NCBI RefSeq assembly: GCF_004365705.1
Contig: NZ_SOBN01000005.1
Location: forward strand, 1 to 64,000
Length of the DNA: 64,000 bases
Direction of reading: 5' to 3'
Source: Streptomyces sp. 846.5
GTDB lineage: Bacteria; Actinomycetota; Actinomycetes; Streptomycetales; Streptomycetaceae
In this document: one piece after another, positions 51,134-59,483 of the stretch
How the letters are laid out: each line of letters opens with the position of its first letter
How positions within the stretch are numbered: the first letter of the stretch is position 1
Translations under genes and position numbers: made by a program
The notes under the pieces: generated by a model
Seen by the model: the letters and a program-made list of their open reading frames with translations, nothing else
The model's database searches: none
Told to the model about the DNA's origin: nothing

Positions 51134-51197
51134 GGGGTTTCTCCCTGGTGTGAATGGCCCCGGACTTGGCTTGCAGGCGGTTCGGGGCCGTTTGCTG

Positions 51198-51602
51198 TCA
51201 GCGGGCGTGCCGCTCTTTCACATCGGCGGTGAGCTGGGGGTGGTGCTGGTAGAGGTACGCCGTCAACGCCTGGTCGACCAAGGTCTCCTCAGTCCGGCTC
51301 TCGACAGCTGCGGCGATCTTGAGTGCTTGCTTGAGCCAGGGATCTACCCGAGCCCCCAGTTTGGGGCGCTCAGCGGAGGTGAGTCGAGTTTCGGAACCTT
51401 GGTTCCTTGGTTCCTTGGTCTCAGGCTCGATGACTTCTGTACCTGCCCTGGGCGTGGTCCCTTGGGACCCAGGTACCTCAGGTTGGGGACTGACCGGGTG
51501 GTTGCTGGGTGCTTTCGGCGGAGCTGGGGCACCTGCTGCGGGGTCGAAATCATCATCGTCGTCCGCTGGCTTGTTAGCGGGCATCGCCTTGGGCCTGGCC
51601 AT
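51198..51602 (-). CDS. ParG/CopG-like partition protein
   Basis: A 134-residue protein. An unstructured N-terminus with EPETKEPRNQGSETR is followed by a ribbon-helix-helix C-terminus (KLGARVDPWLKQALKIAAAV ... EETLVDQALTAYLYQH). It is the gene after parA with 27 bases between, as in ParA-ParG type Ib loci where the small protein binds the centromere. The DNA coding for the N-terminal tail contains TTCCTTGG direct repeats like those upstream of parA. ATG 51602 with GAGGAGA. Confidence 0.7.
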   Translation of the reverse strand: MARPKAMPANKPADDDDDFDPAAGAPAPPKAPSNHPVSPQPEVPGSQGTTPRAGTEVIEPETKEPRNQGSETRLTSAERPKLGARVDPWLKQALKIAAAVESRTEETLVDQALTAYLYQHHPQLTADVKERHAR

Positions 51603-51629
51603 GGGTGGGTTCTCCTCGGGGGGCGGTCG

Positions 51630-52457
51630 TCAGTCGTTCAGGAAGCGTTCAGCGATGCCACGGAAGATCACCGCAGCCTCGGTGTCTCGCCCGAATGCGG
51701 TCAGTGGCACTGACGCTCCGGCGGCTCCACGGATGGTCTCTATGTCATTGATGACCGGCTCGTTGACGTGCCCTTGGAACTCGGGCAACTCACGCAGTTC
51801 CGCCAGGCGGGTCCTTGATTCAACACGGCCCGAGCCCCCTGCGACGAGGAACATGTTCACCCAGACCCCTCCGAACCTGAGGCCCGGATTGTGGAACCGC
51901 TGCACGTTGCGGATGCTGCGGAATGCCTCGCGAGCCCCTTCAACGGCCCATTTCACGGGGGCCGTGACGATGTGGGCCTCATCGCTGTCAGTCAGAGAGT
52001 TGACGGTGAGTTGTCCGATAGAGGGCGGACAGTCGTCGATGACCAGATCGAACCCCTCAAGCGCGCCTTCGCTGACGATCTGCAGGCGCCGTTCGCGGGG
52101 AATCTTCACGCCGTTGTCGCCCTCACGCGACGCCAACGCAGTCTCCGCGGGGACGATGTACAACCCGGCCGGCCAGGCCTGCCCTGTCTTGCGGATCGCG
52201 CTTGCCAAGCTTCCCTCGACCACTTCGCCCGTCGTCTCGTCGGGCCTCAGGAGGTCGTTCATCGTGTAGGGCCCTGGGAGGGGCACCGTAGAGGAGGACC
52301 CGTTGCCCTGAGGGTCCATCTCTCGGATGCAGACGCGGGCGCCGAGTTCGGCCGCTGCCGCTCCGACGTTGATGCTGAAGGTGGTCTTTCCCACCCCGCC
52401 CTTCTGGTTCACGAACGAGATCTTCTTGGTCTTCTGTCTGACCTTGGGTTTTGCCAC
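51630..52457 (-). CDS. parA: ParA-type partition ATPase
   Basis: A 275-residue ATPase that moves plasmid copies apart. Deviant Walker A KGGVGKTT (residues 19-26), MDPQGNGSSS, Walker B-like LVIDDCPPS and the C-terminal GVWVNMF/VPLTAFGRDTEA region are present. GTG 52457 is taken as start because GAGGAAAGG precedes it; an upstream GTG at 52466 is possible. Repeats TTGGTACCAAGG lie just upstream. Confidence 0.9.
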   Translation of the reverse strand: MAKPKVRQKTKKISFVNQKGGVGKTTFSINVGAAAAELGARVCIREMDPQGNGSSSTVPLPGPYTMNDLLRPDETTGEVVEGSLASAIRKTGQAWPAGLYIVPAETALASREGDNGVKIPRERRLQIVSEGALEGFDLVIDDCPPSIGQLTVNSLTDSDEAHIVTAPVKWAVEGAREAFRSIRNVQRFHNPGLRFGGVWVNMFLVAGGSGRVESRTRLAELRELPEFQGHVNEPVINDIETIRGAAGASVPLTAFGRDTEAAVIFRGIAERFLND

Positions 52458-52497
52458 AGCTGCCACCTTTCCTCTAGGGAACCCTGGCGTCAAGGAA

Positions 52498-53241
52498 CCT
52501 TGGTACCAAGAACGATAGCGCTGGACTTACCACCTGCACGCTAACTAGGTGTTTCACCGTCGACATTATGCCCAACTGGGGACTTGGTACCAAGGTTCCT
52601 TGACACCAAGGGGTCGAGGCAATGAGGATGACAACAACAAAGAGGGACCGGGCGCACGGCCCGATCCCTCCCGTTTGGCCTGGCGGTGTGGCTGCAACCG
52701 TCCGCCGGGCTCGATCCTGCTTGGAGGATCTGAGATGGAATCTAGCGTGTACGTGCAGCGAGACGCCGCCGGGCCGATGGCACCGGCTGGCGGGTGGACG
52801 GTCTTGCCGCCGCGCGTGGACGACCTGGTGGCGCTCGCCGAGGCGCTGAACGTCCCGGGCGATTTGGTGTTCATCGACAGCAGTAGGGCAGTGAGCATCG
52901 ACGCCAGGGCCTGAACCGACGTCAGGCATTTGGGGTCCCGCACAGCGAATGTGTGGGGCCCCACCGTCTTCCGCAGGACGACCGGGGGTTGGGGACAGAG
53001 CCCCCGCTTACTCCACCAGCAACCCGCAGTCGGCCAACAACCCGCGGGGGCACGAGGCACGCCGGCCACTCCCCCCAGCAGTCCATCACCTCCACGCGGC
53101 CGGCGTTCCTCGAGCACCCAGCCCCAGACAACGGCCACGCCGAATACCCCCGACTACCCTGACTCCCTGGTACCAAGGTGCCGGATTGTAGCCATACCCC
53201 CTGGTCCTCGGCACAATGCGGTCCCTTGGTACCAAGGAGGC
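52498..53241. repeat. TTGGTACCAAGG repeats, candidate centromere
   Basis: Palindromic copies at 52498-52510 (CCTTGGTACCAAG), 52583-52613 (CTTGGTACCAAGG then a broken copy CCTTGACACCAAGG), 53165-53182 (CCCTGGTACCAAGG) and 53223-53239 (CCCTTGGTACCAAGG). Related TTCCTTGG direct repeats lie at 51393-51418 inside the parG-like gene. They flank parA as partition sites do. Confidence 0.65.
52735..52914 (+). CDS. 59-residue hypothetical protein
   Basis: MESSVYVQRDAAGPMAPAGG followed by a helical part (RVDDLVALAEALNVPGDLVF). ATG 52735 has GGAGGATC seven bases upstream. It lies among the partition repeats, divergent from parA. Function unknown. Confidence 0.5.
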   Translation: MESSVYVQRDAAGPMAPAGGWTVLPPRVDDLVALAEALNVPGDLVFIDSSRAVSIDARA

Positions 53242-53263
53242 ACGCGGTCAACGAGGCGGTTTC
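52915..53263. other. intergenic region with partition-type repeats
   Basis: No supported gene. It contains a hairpin after the 59-residue ORF (about 52934-52963) and two TTGGTACCAAGG sites listed separately. Confidence 0.4.
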
Positions 53264-54298
53264 TTAAGCACCCGGACGGGTAGCGCCAACGAGTCCCCCG
53301 GTTTTGTACAAGGGGACTTCCTGGACCGAGAGGCCTGTGTGTGGCGCCTCCACCACCATGCCGTTCCCGGCGTACATGACCACGTGGTCGGCGTGGGCAC
53401 CGATGCCGTCCTTGCTGTAGAAGATCAGATCTCCGGGTTGGAGTGCGTCCATGGAGACGGGGTGATTGGCGGTCGCGGCGTACTGGTCGCCGCTCGTCCG
53501 GGGGAGTTGCAGGGTGGGCCACCATGCCATCTGTACGAGGCTGGAGCAGTCGAACCCGCTGTGCGAGCTGGCGAAGCAAGTCCCGCCCAGCATGCCGTTG
53601 CCGGACCTGTCGCAGAATCCGACGCTCGGGCCGTTCGGGGTGCCGCCACCCCAGACGTAGGGGACGCCGAGGTAGGCGAGCGCGCGGTTCACCGCGGCGG
53701 GCCCGGAACTGCTGCCCGAGATGGCGGTGACCCCGCCTTGGGCGGTCCACTCGGCCGCCTTGGCCTGGATAGCGGCGATGTAGTCGATCGTCTGCTTGAT
53801 CGGCGGCACCCCGCCAGCAGTCTTAACAGCGCCCCATCCGGCGTTGTACCCGGCCAGGGCCAGGGCCTCGGCCCCGCCGGGGTAGCCGGATTTCTCGGCC
53901 AGGGCGAACAGACTGCACATGTACCGGCCCTGGGCCATGATTGCATCCGGCGCATTGAACGGACTCACGTTGCCGTCGCCGGCGTCGTCCTGGCCGTAGG
54001 TGGCGAATGTGCTCGGCAGGAACTGCGCGATGCCCTCGGCACCGGCCGAGCTGGTCGCGTTCGGGTTGAACCCGCTCTCCTGCCAGTCCTGCGCGGCGAT
54101 GAGGACCGGGCTTTCCTCCGGGCACAGTGCCGCTGCCTTGGTGATCCATGGCAGGTAGGCAGCGGGGACGACGCCTGCGGGCAGGCTGGTGACGCTGCCG
54201 GCTGCGGTATTGGCTCCGCCGATGGCGGCCACGCCGATGATGGCAGTGAGGAACAGTCCTCCGCCTACTGTGGCTCCGATTCCGACGTACCTGGGCAC
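53264..54298 (-). CDS. dual peptidoglycan hydrolase: lytic transglycosylase plus NlpC/P60
   Basis: A 344-residue protein. One N-terminal membrane helix (GIGATVGGGLFLTAIIGVAA, residues 6-25), then an SLT-type lytic transglycosylase (QDWQESGFNPNATSSAGAEG with Glu74) and a C-terminal NlpC/P60 endopeptidase (FDCSSLVQM, Cys251; HADHVVMYAGNG, His305). Such VirB1-like enzymes open the wall for the mating channel. GTG 54298 has two GGAGG-like sites upstream and overlaps the end of the regulator gene. It lies divergent to the channel operon. Confidence 0.85.
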   Translation of the reverse strand: MPRYVGIGATVGGGLFLTAIIGVAAIGGANTAAGSVTSLPAGVVPAAYLPWITKAAALCPEESPVLIAAQDWQESGFNPNATSSAGAEGIAQFLPSTFATYGQDDAGDGNVSPFNAPDAIMAQGRYMCSLFALAEKSGYPGGAEALALAGYNAGWGAVKTAGGVPPIKQTIDYIAAIQAKAAEWTAQGGVTAISGSSSGPAAVNRALAYLGVPYVWGGGTPNGPSVGFCDRSGNGMLGGTCFASSHSGFDCSSLVQMAWWPTLQLPRTSGDQYAATANHPVSMDALQPGDLIFYSKDGIGAHADHVVMYAGNGMVVEAPHTGLSVQEVPLYKTGGLVGATRPGA

Positions 54299-54756
54299 TG
54301 GCCCTCCGCCTCCCCCTTGGCTTTCAGCTTCTTGCGCCGGGCGGCTCTCCCTGCCTCCCACGCTCGGGTCCACTGCGCGCGCGTCACTTTGTATCCGGCG
54401 GCCCAGCGGTCTGGGTCCTTGACCCCGTACACCCCGGCCTCCACTCGACTGACCATCTGAGCGCTCACTCCGACCTTCTCGGCGAGCTGGCGTTGCGTCA
54501 GACCAGCACGACGCCGCAGGTCCCGCAGCACCACCCGCCCGGCGGGCGGGCACAACGCGTCGACCGTGGTCCGGAGCGCGTCGGCGAGCGCCCGTATCAC
54601 CCGGGCCGAGGGCGCCCGCGCGCCGATCTCGGCAGACCGCACGGTTTCAGGGCTGATCCGGGCAAGCACGGCGAGTTCGTCCCGGCTCAACCCGGCGCGT
54701 TCGCGCAGCTCACGCGCTCGCTCGGGTCGAAATCGACCGGCTTCGATCTCTCTCAT
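54265..54756 (-). CDS. regulator with two XRE helix-turn-helix domains
   Basis: A 163-residue protein. Domain 1 LRERAGLSRDELAVLARISP (about residues 17-36) and domain 2 LRRRAGLTQRQLAEKVGVSA (about 78-97) are both complete XRE helices. ATG 54756 has no clear ribosome-binding site, so the message may be leaderless. A palindrome ACTTATATAAGT sits 8 bases before the start. It probably controls the divergent transfer operon. Confidence 0.8.
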   Translation of the reverse strand: MREIEAGRFRPERARELRERAGLSRDELAVLARISPETVRSAEIGARAPSARVIRALADALRTTVDALCPPAGRVVLRDLRRRAGLTQRQLAEKVGVSAQMVSRVEAGVYGVKDPDRWAAGYKVTRAQWTRAWEAGRAARRKKLKAKGEAEGQCPGTSESEPQ

Positions 54757-54763
54757 GGAACCA

Positions 54764-54775
54764 ACTTATATAAGT
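54764..54775. promoter_or_regulatory. palindrome ACTTATATAAGT at divergent transfer promoter
   Basis: A 12-bp perfect palindrome in an AT-rich stretch between the regulator and the transfer operon. It overlaps a plausible -10 (TATATA). Likely operator for the double-XRE regulator. Confidence 0.55.
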
Positions 54776-54846
54776 CATTGCTGTCAGTAATCCATGGTAG
54801 TGTATCAGTGAAGATCGTTGAACTTCATAGCCACATGGGGGAAGTG

Positions 54847-55323
54847 ATGGCTCTTCAGCGGCCAACCAGCCCGCCCCGGCCAACGGCTTGGTTCGCGCTT
54901 ATCGGAGCGCACGGGGGCGCGGGAACCACGAGCGTGCTGCGGATGCTCGATCCCGAACAACATGGGTTCGCACGCGAGTTGCCACGTGGGGAACATCTGC
55001 CCCAGAACTACACACCCGTAGTCGTCGTTCGGTCAACCGCATACGGACTGCATTGTGCGGGCGCACTGCTGCAGGCATGGCATCCGCAGGTGCCCCGGCC
55101 CTATCTGGTGATCGTGGCGGACGCGCCGTTGCGTCCGCCGACAGCTGTGCGCTTCCGCACGCGCGCCCTGTCCGGGCGCACGCTCGGCACGGTGCACGTG
55201 CCCTACCTGGTGCAACTGCGCTCGGCCGATGACGCGTCCGACGCACTGTCATACCGCCCTGTCGCCAAGGCTGCCCGCCTACTGCGGTCCGGCCTGGGCC
55301 TGAACCTCTCCGAGAAAGGTTGA
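54847..55323 (+). CDS. DUF6668-like P-loop-like protein of the transfer operon
   Basis: A 158-residue protein. WFALIGAHGGAGTTSVLRML resembles a MinD/ParA P-loop but lacks the lysine (GGAGTT rather than GGxGKT). Later parts, VVVVRSTAYGLHCAGALLQAW and YLVIVADAPLRPP, match from memory DUF6668 proteins, which accompany actinomycete conjugation genes. ATG 54847 follows GGGGGAAG. First gene of the operon. Confidence 0.6.
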   Translation: MALQRPTSPPRPTAWFALIGAHGGAGTTSVLRMLDPEQHGFARELPRGEHLPQNYTPVVVVRSTAYGLHCAGALLQAWHPQVPRPYLVIVADAPLRPPTAVRFRTRALSGRTLGTVHVPYLVQLRSADDASDALSYRPVAKAARLLRSGLGLNLSEKG

Positions 55324-55328
55324 GCAAC

Positions 55329-55634
55329 ATGTCGAACCTGCTGGAAATCGCTGGCCACGTTGTCGCTCTTGCTCCTGCGGACACCATCACCAATCCCGGT
55401 GCCAAGGTCCCGCCGGGGATGGGCAATACCTTCGAGAACTGGATCTCGTACGCGAAATACATCGGTCTGGTGGCCGGTGCGATCGGGATCATCGTCTGCG
55501 GAATCATGATGATGATCGGCCGCCGGAACCGTCACCACCTGGCGGCCGAGGGGGCTTCGGGCCTGGTCTGGGTGATCGCAGGTCTCACCTGCGCGTCGCT
55601 GGCCGTGGGCATCACGACGTCAATCCTGGGGTGA
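55329..55634 (+). CDS. VirB2/TrbC-like pilin-type membrane protein
   Basis: A 101-residue protein with two hydrophobic helices (YIGLVAGAIGIIVCGIMMMI; LVWVIAGLTCASLAVGITTS) separated by the basic loop GRRNRHHLA. Size and topology fit VirB2/TrbC pilin-like subunits. ATG 55329, six bases after the previous stop. Confidence 0.65.
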   Translation: MSNLLEIAGHVVALAPADTITNPGAKVPPGMGNTFENWISYAKYIGLVAGAIGIIVCGIMMMIGRRNRHHLAAEGASGLVWVIAGLTCASLAVGITTSILG

Positions 55635-55638
55635 CGTG

Positions 55639-56412
55639 ATGACACTCGACCTGCAGCACCAAGCGGCCCGGCGGATGCGTCGGCTCGTGCTCGTCCTGGT
55701 CGCCGTCGTCATCGTCCTTGTCTGCGCGGTCGTCTCCCTCATGGCCCGGGGGTCGGGCCACTCCTCTGCCTCGCAGTTGCCAGGACCGGTGCTCTCGCCG
55801 ACGGTGGTGCCGACGTCAACGGCGTCCGCTGCGGCGCCGACCAGTACCGCGTCTGGCACCTTCGTTCCGCCTGCACAGTACGTGGCGCTCCCGCAGGCAT
55901 CGCACACGGTGGACGGTCTGCCGATGGGTTGGCCGCACACCCCGCAGGGTGCCATCGCCATGGTGGTCCAGCACGTGACCTCGAACTGGACTGCGGATCC
56001 GGTGGCGGACAGCAAGGCCGCTCGCGCGTACGCGCCCCCTGGCCAGGCGGACCAGCAGGCTGCTGATGCAGCCGCTGGTGCGCAAGCACTGCGGAAGGCA
56101 TTCGGCCTGCCGGCCACCGGCCCGCTACCGGCCGGTGCCTCGTTCACTGCCTGGCCGATCGGCGTGCAGTGGAAGGCGCTCGATGCCGACACCGTGCAGA
56201 TGAGCGTCTTGGTCCGCGAGTCCAGCTCTCCGGGAACCGGTCAACCGGCCGTGACCCGGGTGGCGGTGACTACGGCAATGGCGAACTGGACCACGGCAGG
56301 CGACTGGAAGGTGATCGAGTCTCCGCCTACCGCGCTGCCCACCCCCTATGACCTGGGAACGTCCGGGTTCAACGATGCGGGCTGGATCGCTCTTCAGCAG
56401 GGGGACCACTGA
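55639..56412 (+). CDS. VirB8/TcpC-like transfer protein
   Basis: A 257-residue protein with one N-terminal helix (LVLVLVAVVIVLVCAVVSLM), a P/S/T-rich linker and a C-terminal domain (WKALDADTVQMSVLVRESSS ... VTRVAVTTAMANWTTAGDWK) of the NTF2-like type seen in VirB8 and TcpC. ATG 55639 or the preceding GTG 55636. Stop overlaps the next start (TGATG). Confidence 0.65.
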   Translation: MTLDLQHQAARRMRRLVLVLVAVVIVLVCAVVSLMARGSGHSSASQLPGPVLSPTVVPTSTASAAAPTSTASGTFVPPAQYVALPQASHTVDGLPMGWPHTPQGAIAMVVQHVTSNWTADPVADSKAARAYAPPGQADQQAADAAAGAQALRKAFGLPATGPLPAGASFTAWPIGVQWKALDADTVQMSVLVRESSSPGTGQPAVTRVAVTTAMANWTTAGDWKVIESPPTALPTPYDLGTSGFNDAGWIALQQGDH

Positions 56413-58025
56413 TGAGGTACTGGACACGACTCGCGGCCCTGGTACTGGCGGTCCTCGTGGCCCTGTCCGCATCGGCCGCTGTCGGCTCGGCCGCGTACGC
56501 GGCGGCGCCCGCTCGCTCCGTGGCGGTGGCGCCCGACAGCTGCACTCCGCTGCCGGGGCCGGGAGGGAGCTCCTACTGCGGTTCGCCGAGTCCGACACCG
56601 ACCGCGCCCATCCCCTCGAACTGCAGCGGCCTCCTCGGCTCCGGGCTGAAGGTGTGCCTCGCGCAGGCCAAGGCGAAGTTCTGCACTGACCACGCCGACG
56701 ACGCGCGGTGCACCTCCAGCTCCGCTCCGTCGGGGACCGGTGACCCGGTTACCAATGCCATCAACTCCGCGTTGAACAGCACGGTCGTCAAGCCGATGGC
56801 GCAGGGATTGGCCCAGTTCGACTCTCAGATCATTCAGCAGGCGCTTGCTGTCGCGTTCACGCAGAAGTCGGTGAGCATTGAGGACTCGGGGGTGACCAGC
56901 TCTGATACGCAGACGCTGGGCGGCACGACGGTGACCTACAGTCTGCAAGGCATCTGCCTGGGCGTCGGCGAGATCATCGCCGTTCTGCTGGTGCTGTGGC
57001 AGAGCATCCGCACGATGGTGCAGCGCAAGGGGACGCCACTGGCCGAGGCTCTATTGGGTCTGGCTATCAACGTGATCGTCACCCTGTCCGGCATCGCCAT
57101 CCTGGACAGTCTGTTGGTCGCCAGCGACGCCCTGACCAATGATCTGATTGCCGTGCCGTTCGCCGGCGGGAGCACCGGCCTCGGCGACCGGATGAACAAC
57201 GTCCTGTTGGTCACCACCGGGTTCAACCCGATGGCCCAGCTGGTCATGGCGGCGATGGTGTTCCTGGCCGCCGGATGCCTGGCCGTGATGATGTTCCTGC
57301 GGCAGGCCGCACTACCGGCACAGGCTCTGCTGCTGCCGATCGCCAGTGCAGGTCAGATCGGCAGCAAAGGCACCCGGCAGTGGCTGCCGCGACTGTGGAC
57401 GTCCATGATCATGGTCATCGTCTACAAGCCCGCGGCCGCCCTGCTGGTGGCGCTCGGGTTCGTCGAGCTCGGGCATGGGGTCGGCATCGCGGACTGGATC
57501 CGCGGCATGGTGACACTGGCCCTGTCCATCCTGGCGATGCCCACGATGATGAGGCTCTTCGCCCCCTTGGGGATCGCCGCTGCCGGCGCGTCGACGGGTG
57601 GGATCGCGCAGGCGGCTATGGCTGCGGGGATGCTTGGCGCGGGGTTCGGCCGGGGCGGCTCCGGCGGCGGCTCCGGTGAGCCGACGTCAGCTGTGCAGCA
57701 TGCCGCGCAGATGGCGCGCACCGGCCCGGCGGCCAACCCGGTCGCGGCCGCCAGCGGGGCTGTCGAGCAGGCGGCCCGCAACTCGGCGTCACCGCAGACA
57801 GGCCAGGATCCGAATTCGGTGTACGTCCCGACGCAGAGTGCCGCCAACGGCTCCGGGCAGGGCCCGGCCGCCCCCGGACCGGACTCCGGCCGGGGCGCTT
57901 CGAGTTCCCCTGTCGCGCGCCCGTCGGGAATGACGGTCACGATGCGGGGCGCCGAGGCAACCAGCCGCGCGGCAAACGCTGCGGGCAACACCGTGAGTGA
58001 GGGAGGACGGGAGAGCAATGTCTGA
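56412..58025 (+). CDS. VirB6/TrbL-like multi-pass channel protein
   Basis: A 537-residue protein. Signal peptide (LAALVLAVLVALSASAAVGS), an extracytoplasmic cysteine-containing stretch, then about six hydrophobic helices (for example VGEIIAVLLVLWQSI; LVMAAMVFLAAGCLAVMMFL; TSMIMVIVYKPAAALLVAL), and a disordered Gly/Ala/Pro tail of about 130 residues. Matches the VirB6/TrbL layout. Overlaps the next gene by 8 bases. Confidence 0.75.
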   Translation: MRYWTRLAALVLAVLVALSASAAVGSAAYAAAPARSVAVAPDSCTPLPGPGGSSYCGSPSPTPTAPIPSNCSGLLGSGLKVCLAQAKAKFCTDHADDARCTSSSAPSGTGDPVTNAINSALNSTVVKPMAQGLAQFDSQIIQQALAVAFTQKSVSIEDSGVTSSDTQTLGGTTVTYSLQGICLGVGEIIAVLLVLWQSIRTMVQRKGTPLAEALLGLAINVIVTLSGIAILDSLLVASDALTNDLIAVPFAGGSTGLGDRMNNVLLVTTGFNPMAQLVMAAMVFLAAGCLAVMMFLRQAALPAQALLLPIASAGQIGSKGTRQWLPRLWTSMIMVIVYKPAAALLVALGFVELGHGVGIADWIRGMVTLALSILAMPTMMRLFAPLGIAAAGASTGGIAQAAMAAGMLGAGFGRGGSGGGSGEPTSAVQHAAQMARTGPAANPVAAASGAVEQAARNSASPQTGQDPNSVYVPTQSAANGSGQGPAAPGPDSGRGASSSPVARPSGMTVTMRGAEATSRAANAAGNTVSEGGRESNV

Positions 58026-59457
58026 GGACAGAGCACAGCTGTACGGGGGCTGGCGCCGCTCGAAGAGTATGGGCGTCGGCCTGCTGAACACTGGTCAGAC
58101 CGTGGTGGTCATCGCGGCCGCGCTGGTGCCGATCGGGGCGGCGAACGTCGTGGGTCTGGGCTCGCTGCCGGTGACACTGCCGCTGGCCCTGGTCGTCATC
58201 GTCCTGGCGGTCTGGCAGCGCGACGGCGTTCCGCTGATGGGGCTGCTGATCGGTTGGGCCCGCTGGCAGCTCGCCGCGCTGAAGGGGGAGACGTCCTACC
58301 GGGGGGTGTTCCTACCGCACCCGCGCGCGCTGGACCTGCCCGGCCTGCTGGCTCCCACCAAGCTGCTGCGGGTGGAGGATGCGGCCTCGGACCGGCGGGT
58401 GGGTCTGGTCTGGAACCAGCGCAGTGGGCAGATGTCGGCCACCCTGTTGTTGTCGCCGGGCGGCGCGCTGCTGGCCAGCCGCGGGCAGGTCTCCAACTGG
58501 GTGTCTTCCTGGGGCGACACTTTGGCGGCGCTGGCCAACGAGGACACGGTGGACGCCGCGACGGTCACCCTGCAGATCACCCCGTCCTCGGGTACCGCAC
58601 TGTCCCAGCATGTGCGCGGGCGCCTGGCGCCGGGGGCACCGGACAGTGCCAAGGCGCTGACGCGGGAGCTGGTCGACAACGCTCCGCGGTCCTCGGCCCA
58701 GCTGACGGCGTGGATGACCCTGGTCACCTCGCCGGCGCGGGCGGCCGACCGTCCGGACAACCCGGTGGACGCGGCCGCCGAGACGCTGCGGCGCCTAGAC
58801 GGCATCGACCTGAGCGGCGCGGGCGCGGACATCCTGCGCCGGGCGACGGATACGGACTTGGTGCGGTTGGTCAGGGGCGCGTTCCACCCGCAGGACGCTG
58901 ACGCGTCCGAGGCCGAGATGCGGGCCCTGACCTGGGATCAGGCCGGGCCGACGGCAGCCGATGAGGGGGCGACGGAGTACGAGCACGACGGCGCAGTGAG
59001 TGTGTCGTGGGTGCTGCGGGAGGCTCCGCGCCGACCGGTGTCCTACGACGTGCTGCTGCCACTGCTGGCGCCAGGGCGCTACCCGCGCCGGGTCACCCTG
59101 GGCTACCGGGTGCTGCCCACCGAGGAAGCCGCCGCGGTGGTCGAGCGCGAGCTGTCAGCCGGAGATGCCCGCGAGGAGTACCGGCGCCGCACTCAGCGCA
59201 CGGCCACCCGTCGCGAGCGGGCCGACGCCGACGCGGCCGCCCGCACGGCCGATGAGGAGGCGTACGGCGCCGGGCTGGTGCAGTGGACCATCTACGTCAC
59301 CACCACAGTGCTCGACCGCGCCGAGCTGTCGGCCGCGCGGCGCGAGACCGAGCAGGCGGCCAAGCGTGCGGGCGGCTTGAGGTTCCGGTTCGCGTACCAC
59401 GGGCAGGCGGCGTGCTTCACGGCCGGGCTCCCGGTGGGCGTGCACCCACTGGCCTGA
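58018..59457 (+). CDS. SCO6880-like membrane protein (PrgI/VirB3 plus VirB4-N type)
   Basis: A 479-residue protein. Two N-terminal helices (TVVVIAAALVPIGAANVVGL; LPVTLPLALVVIVLAVW) followed by a large soluble domain (LALVVIV... LLRVEDAASDRRVGLVW ... VSVSWVLREAPRRPVSYDVLLPLL). The arrangement matches from memory the SCO6880 family, in which a PrgI-like segment is joined to the N-terminal domain of a VirB4, leaving the ATPase on the next gene. ATG 58018 with GGGAGGACGGGAG. Confidence 0.7.
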   Translation: MSEDRAQLYGGWRRSKSMGVGLLNTGQTVVVIAAALVPIGAANVVGLGSLPVTLPLALVVIVLAVWQRDGVPLMGLLIGWARWQLAALKGETSYRGVFLPHPRALDLPGLLAPTKLLRVEDAASDRRVGLVWNQRSGQMSATLLLSPGGALLASRGQVSNWVSSWGDTLAALANEDTVDAATVTLQITPSSGTALSQHVRGRLAPGAPDSAKALTRELVDNAPRSSAQLTAWMTLVTSPARAADRPDNPVDAAAETLRRLDGIDLSGAGADILRRATDTDLVRLVRGAFHPQDADASEAEMRALTWDQAGPTAADEGATEYEHDGAVSVSWVLREAPRRPVSYDVLLPLLAPGRYPRRVTLGYRVLPTEEAAAVVERELSAGDAREEYRRRTQRTATRRERADADAAARTADEEAYGAGLVQWTIYVTTTVLDRAELSAARRETEQAAKRAGGLRFRFAYHGQAACFTAGLPVGVHPLA

Positions 59458-59483
59458 CGACCCATCACGTAGGAGAGGGTGTT

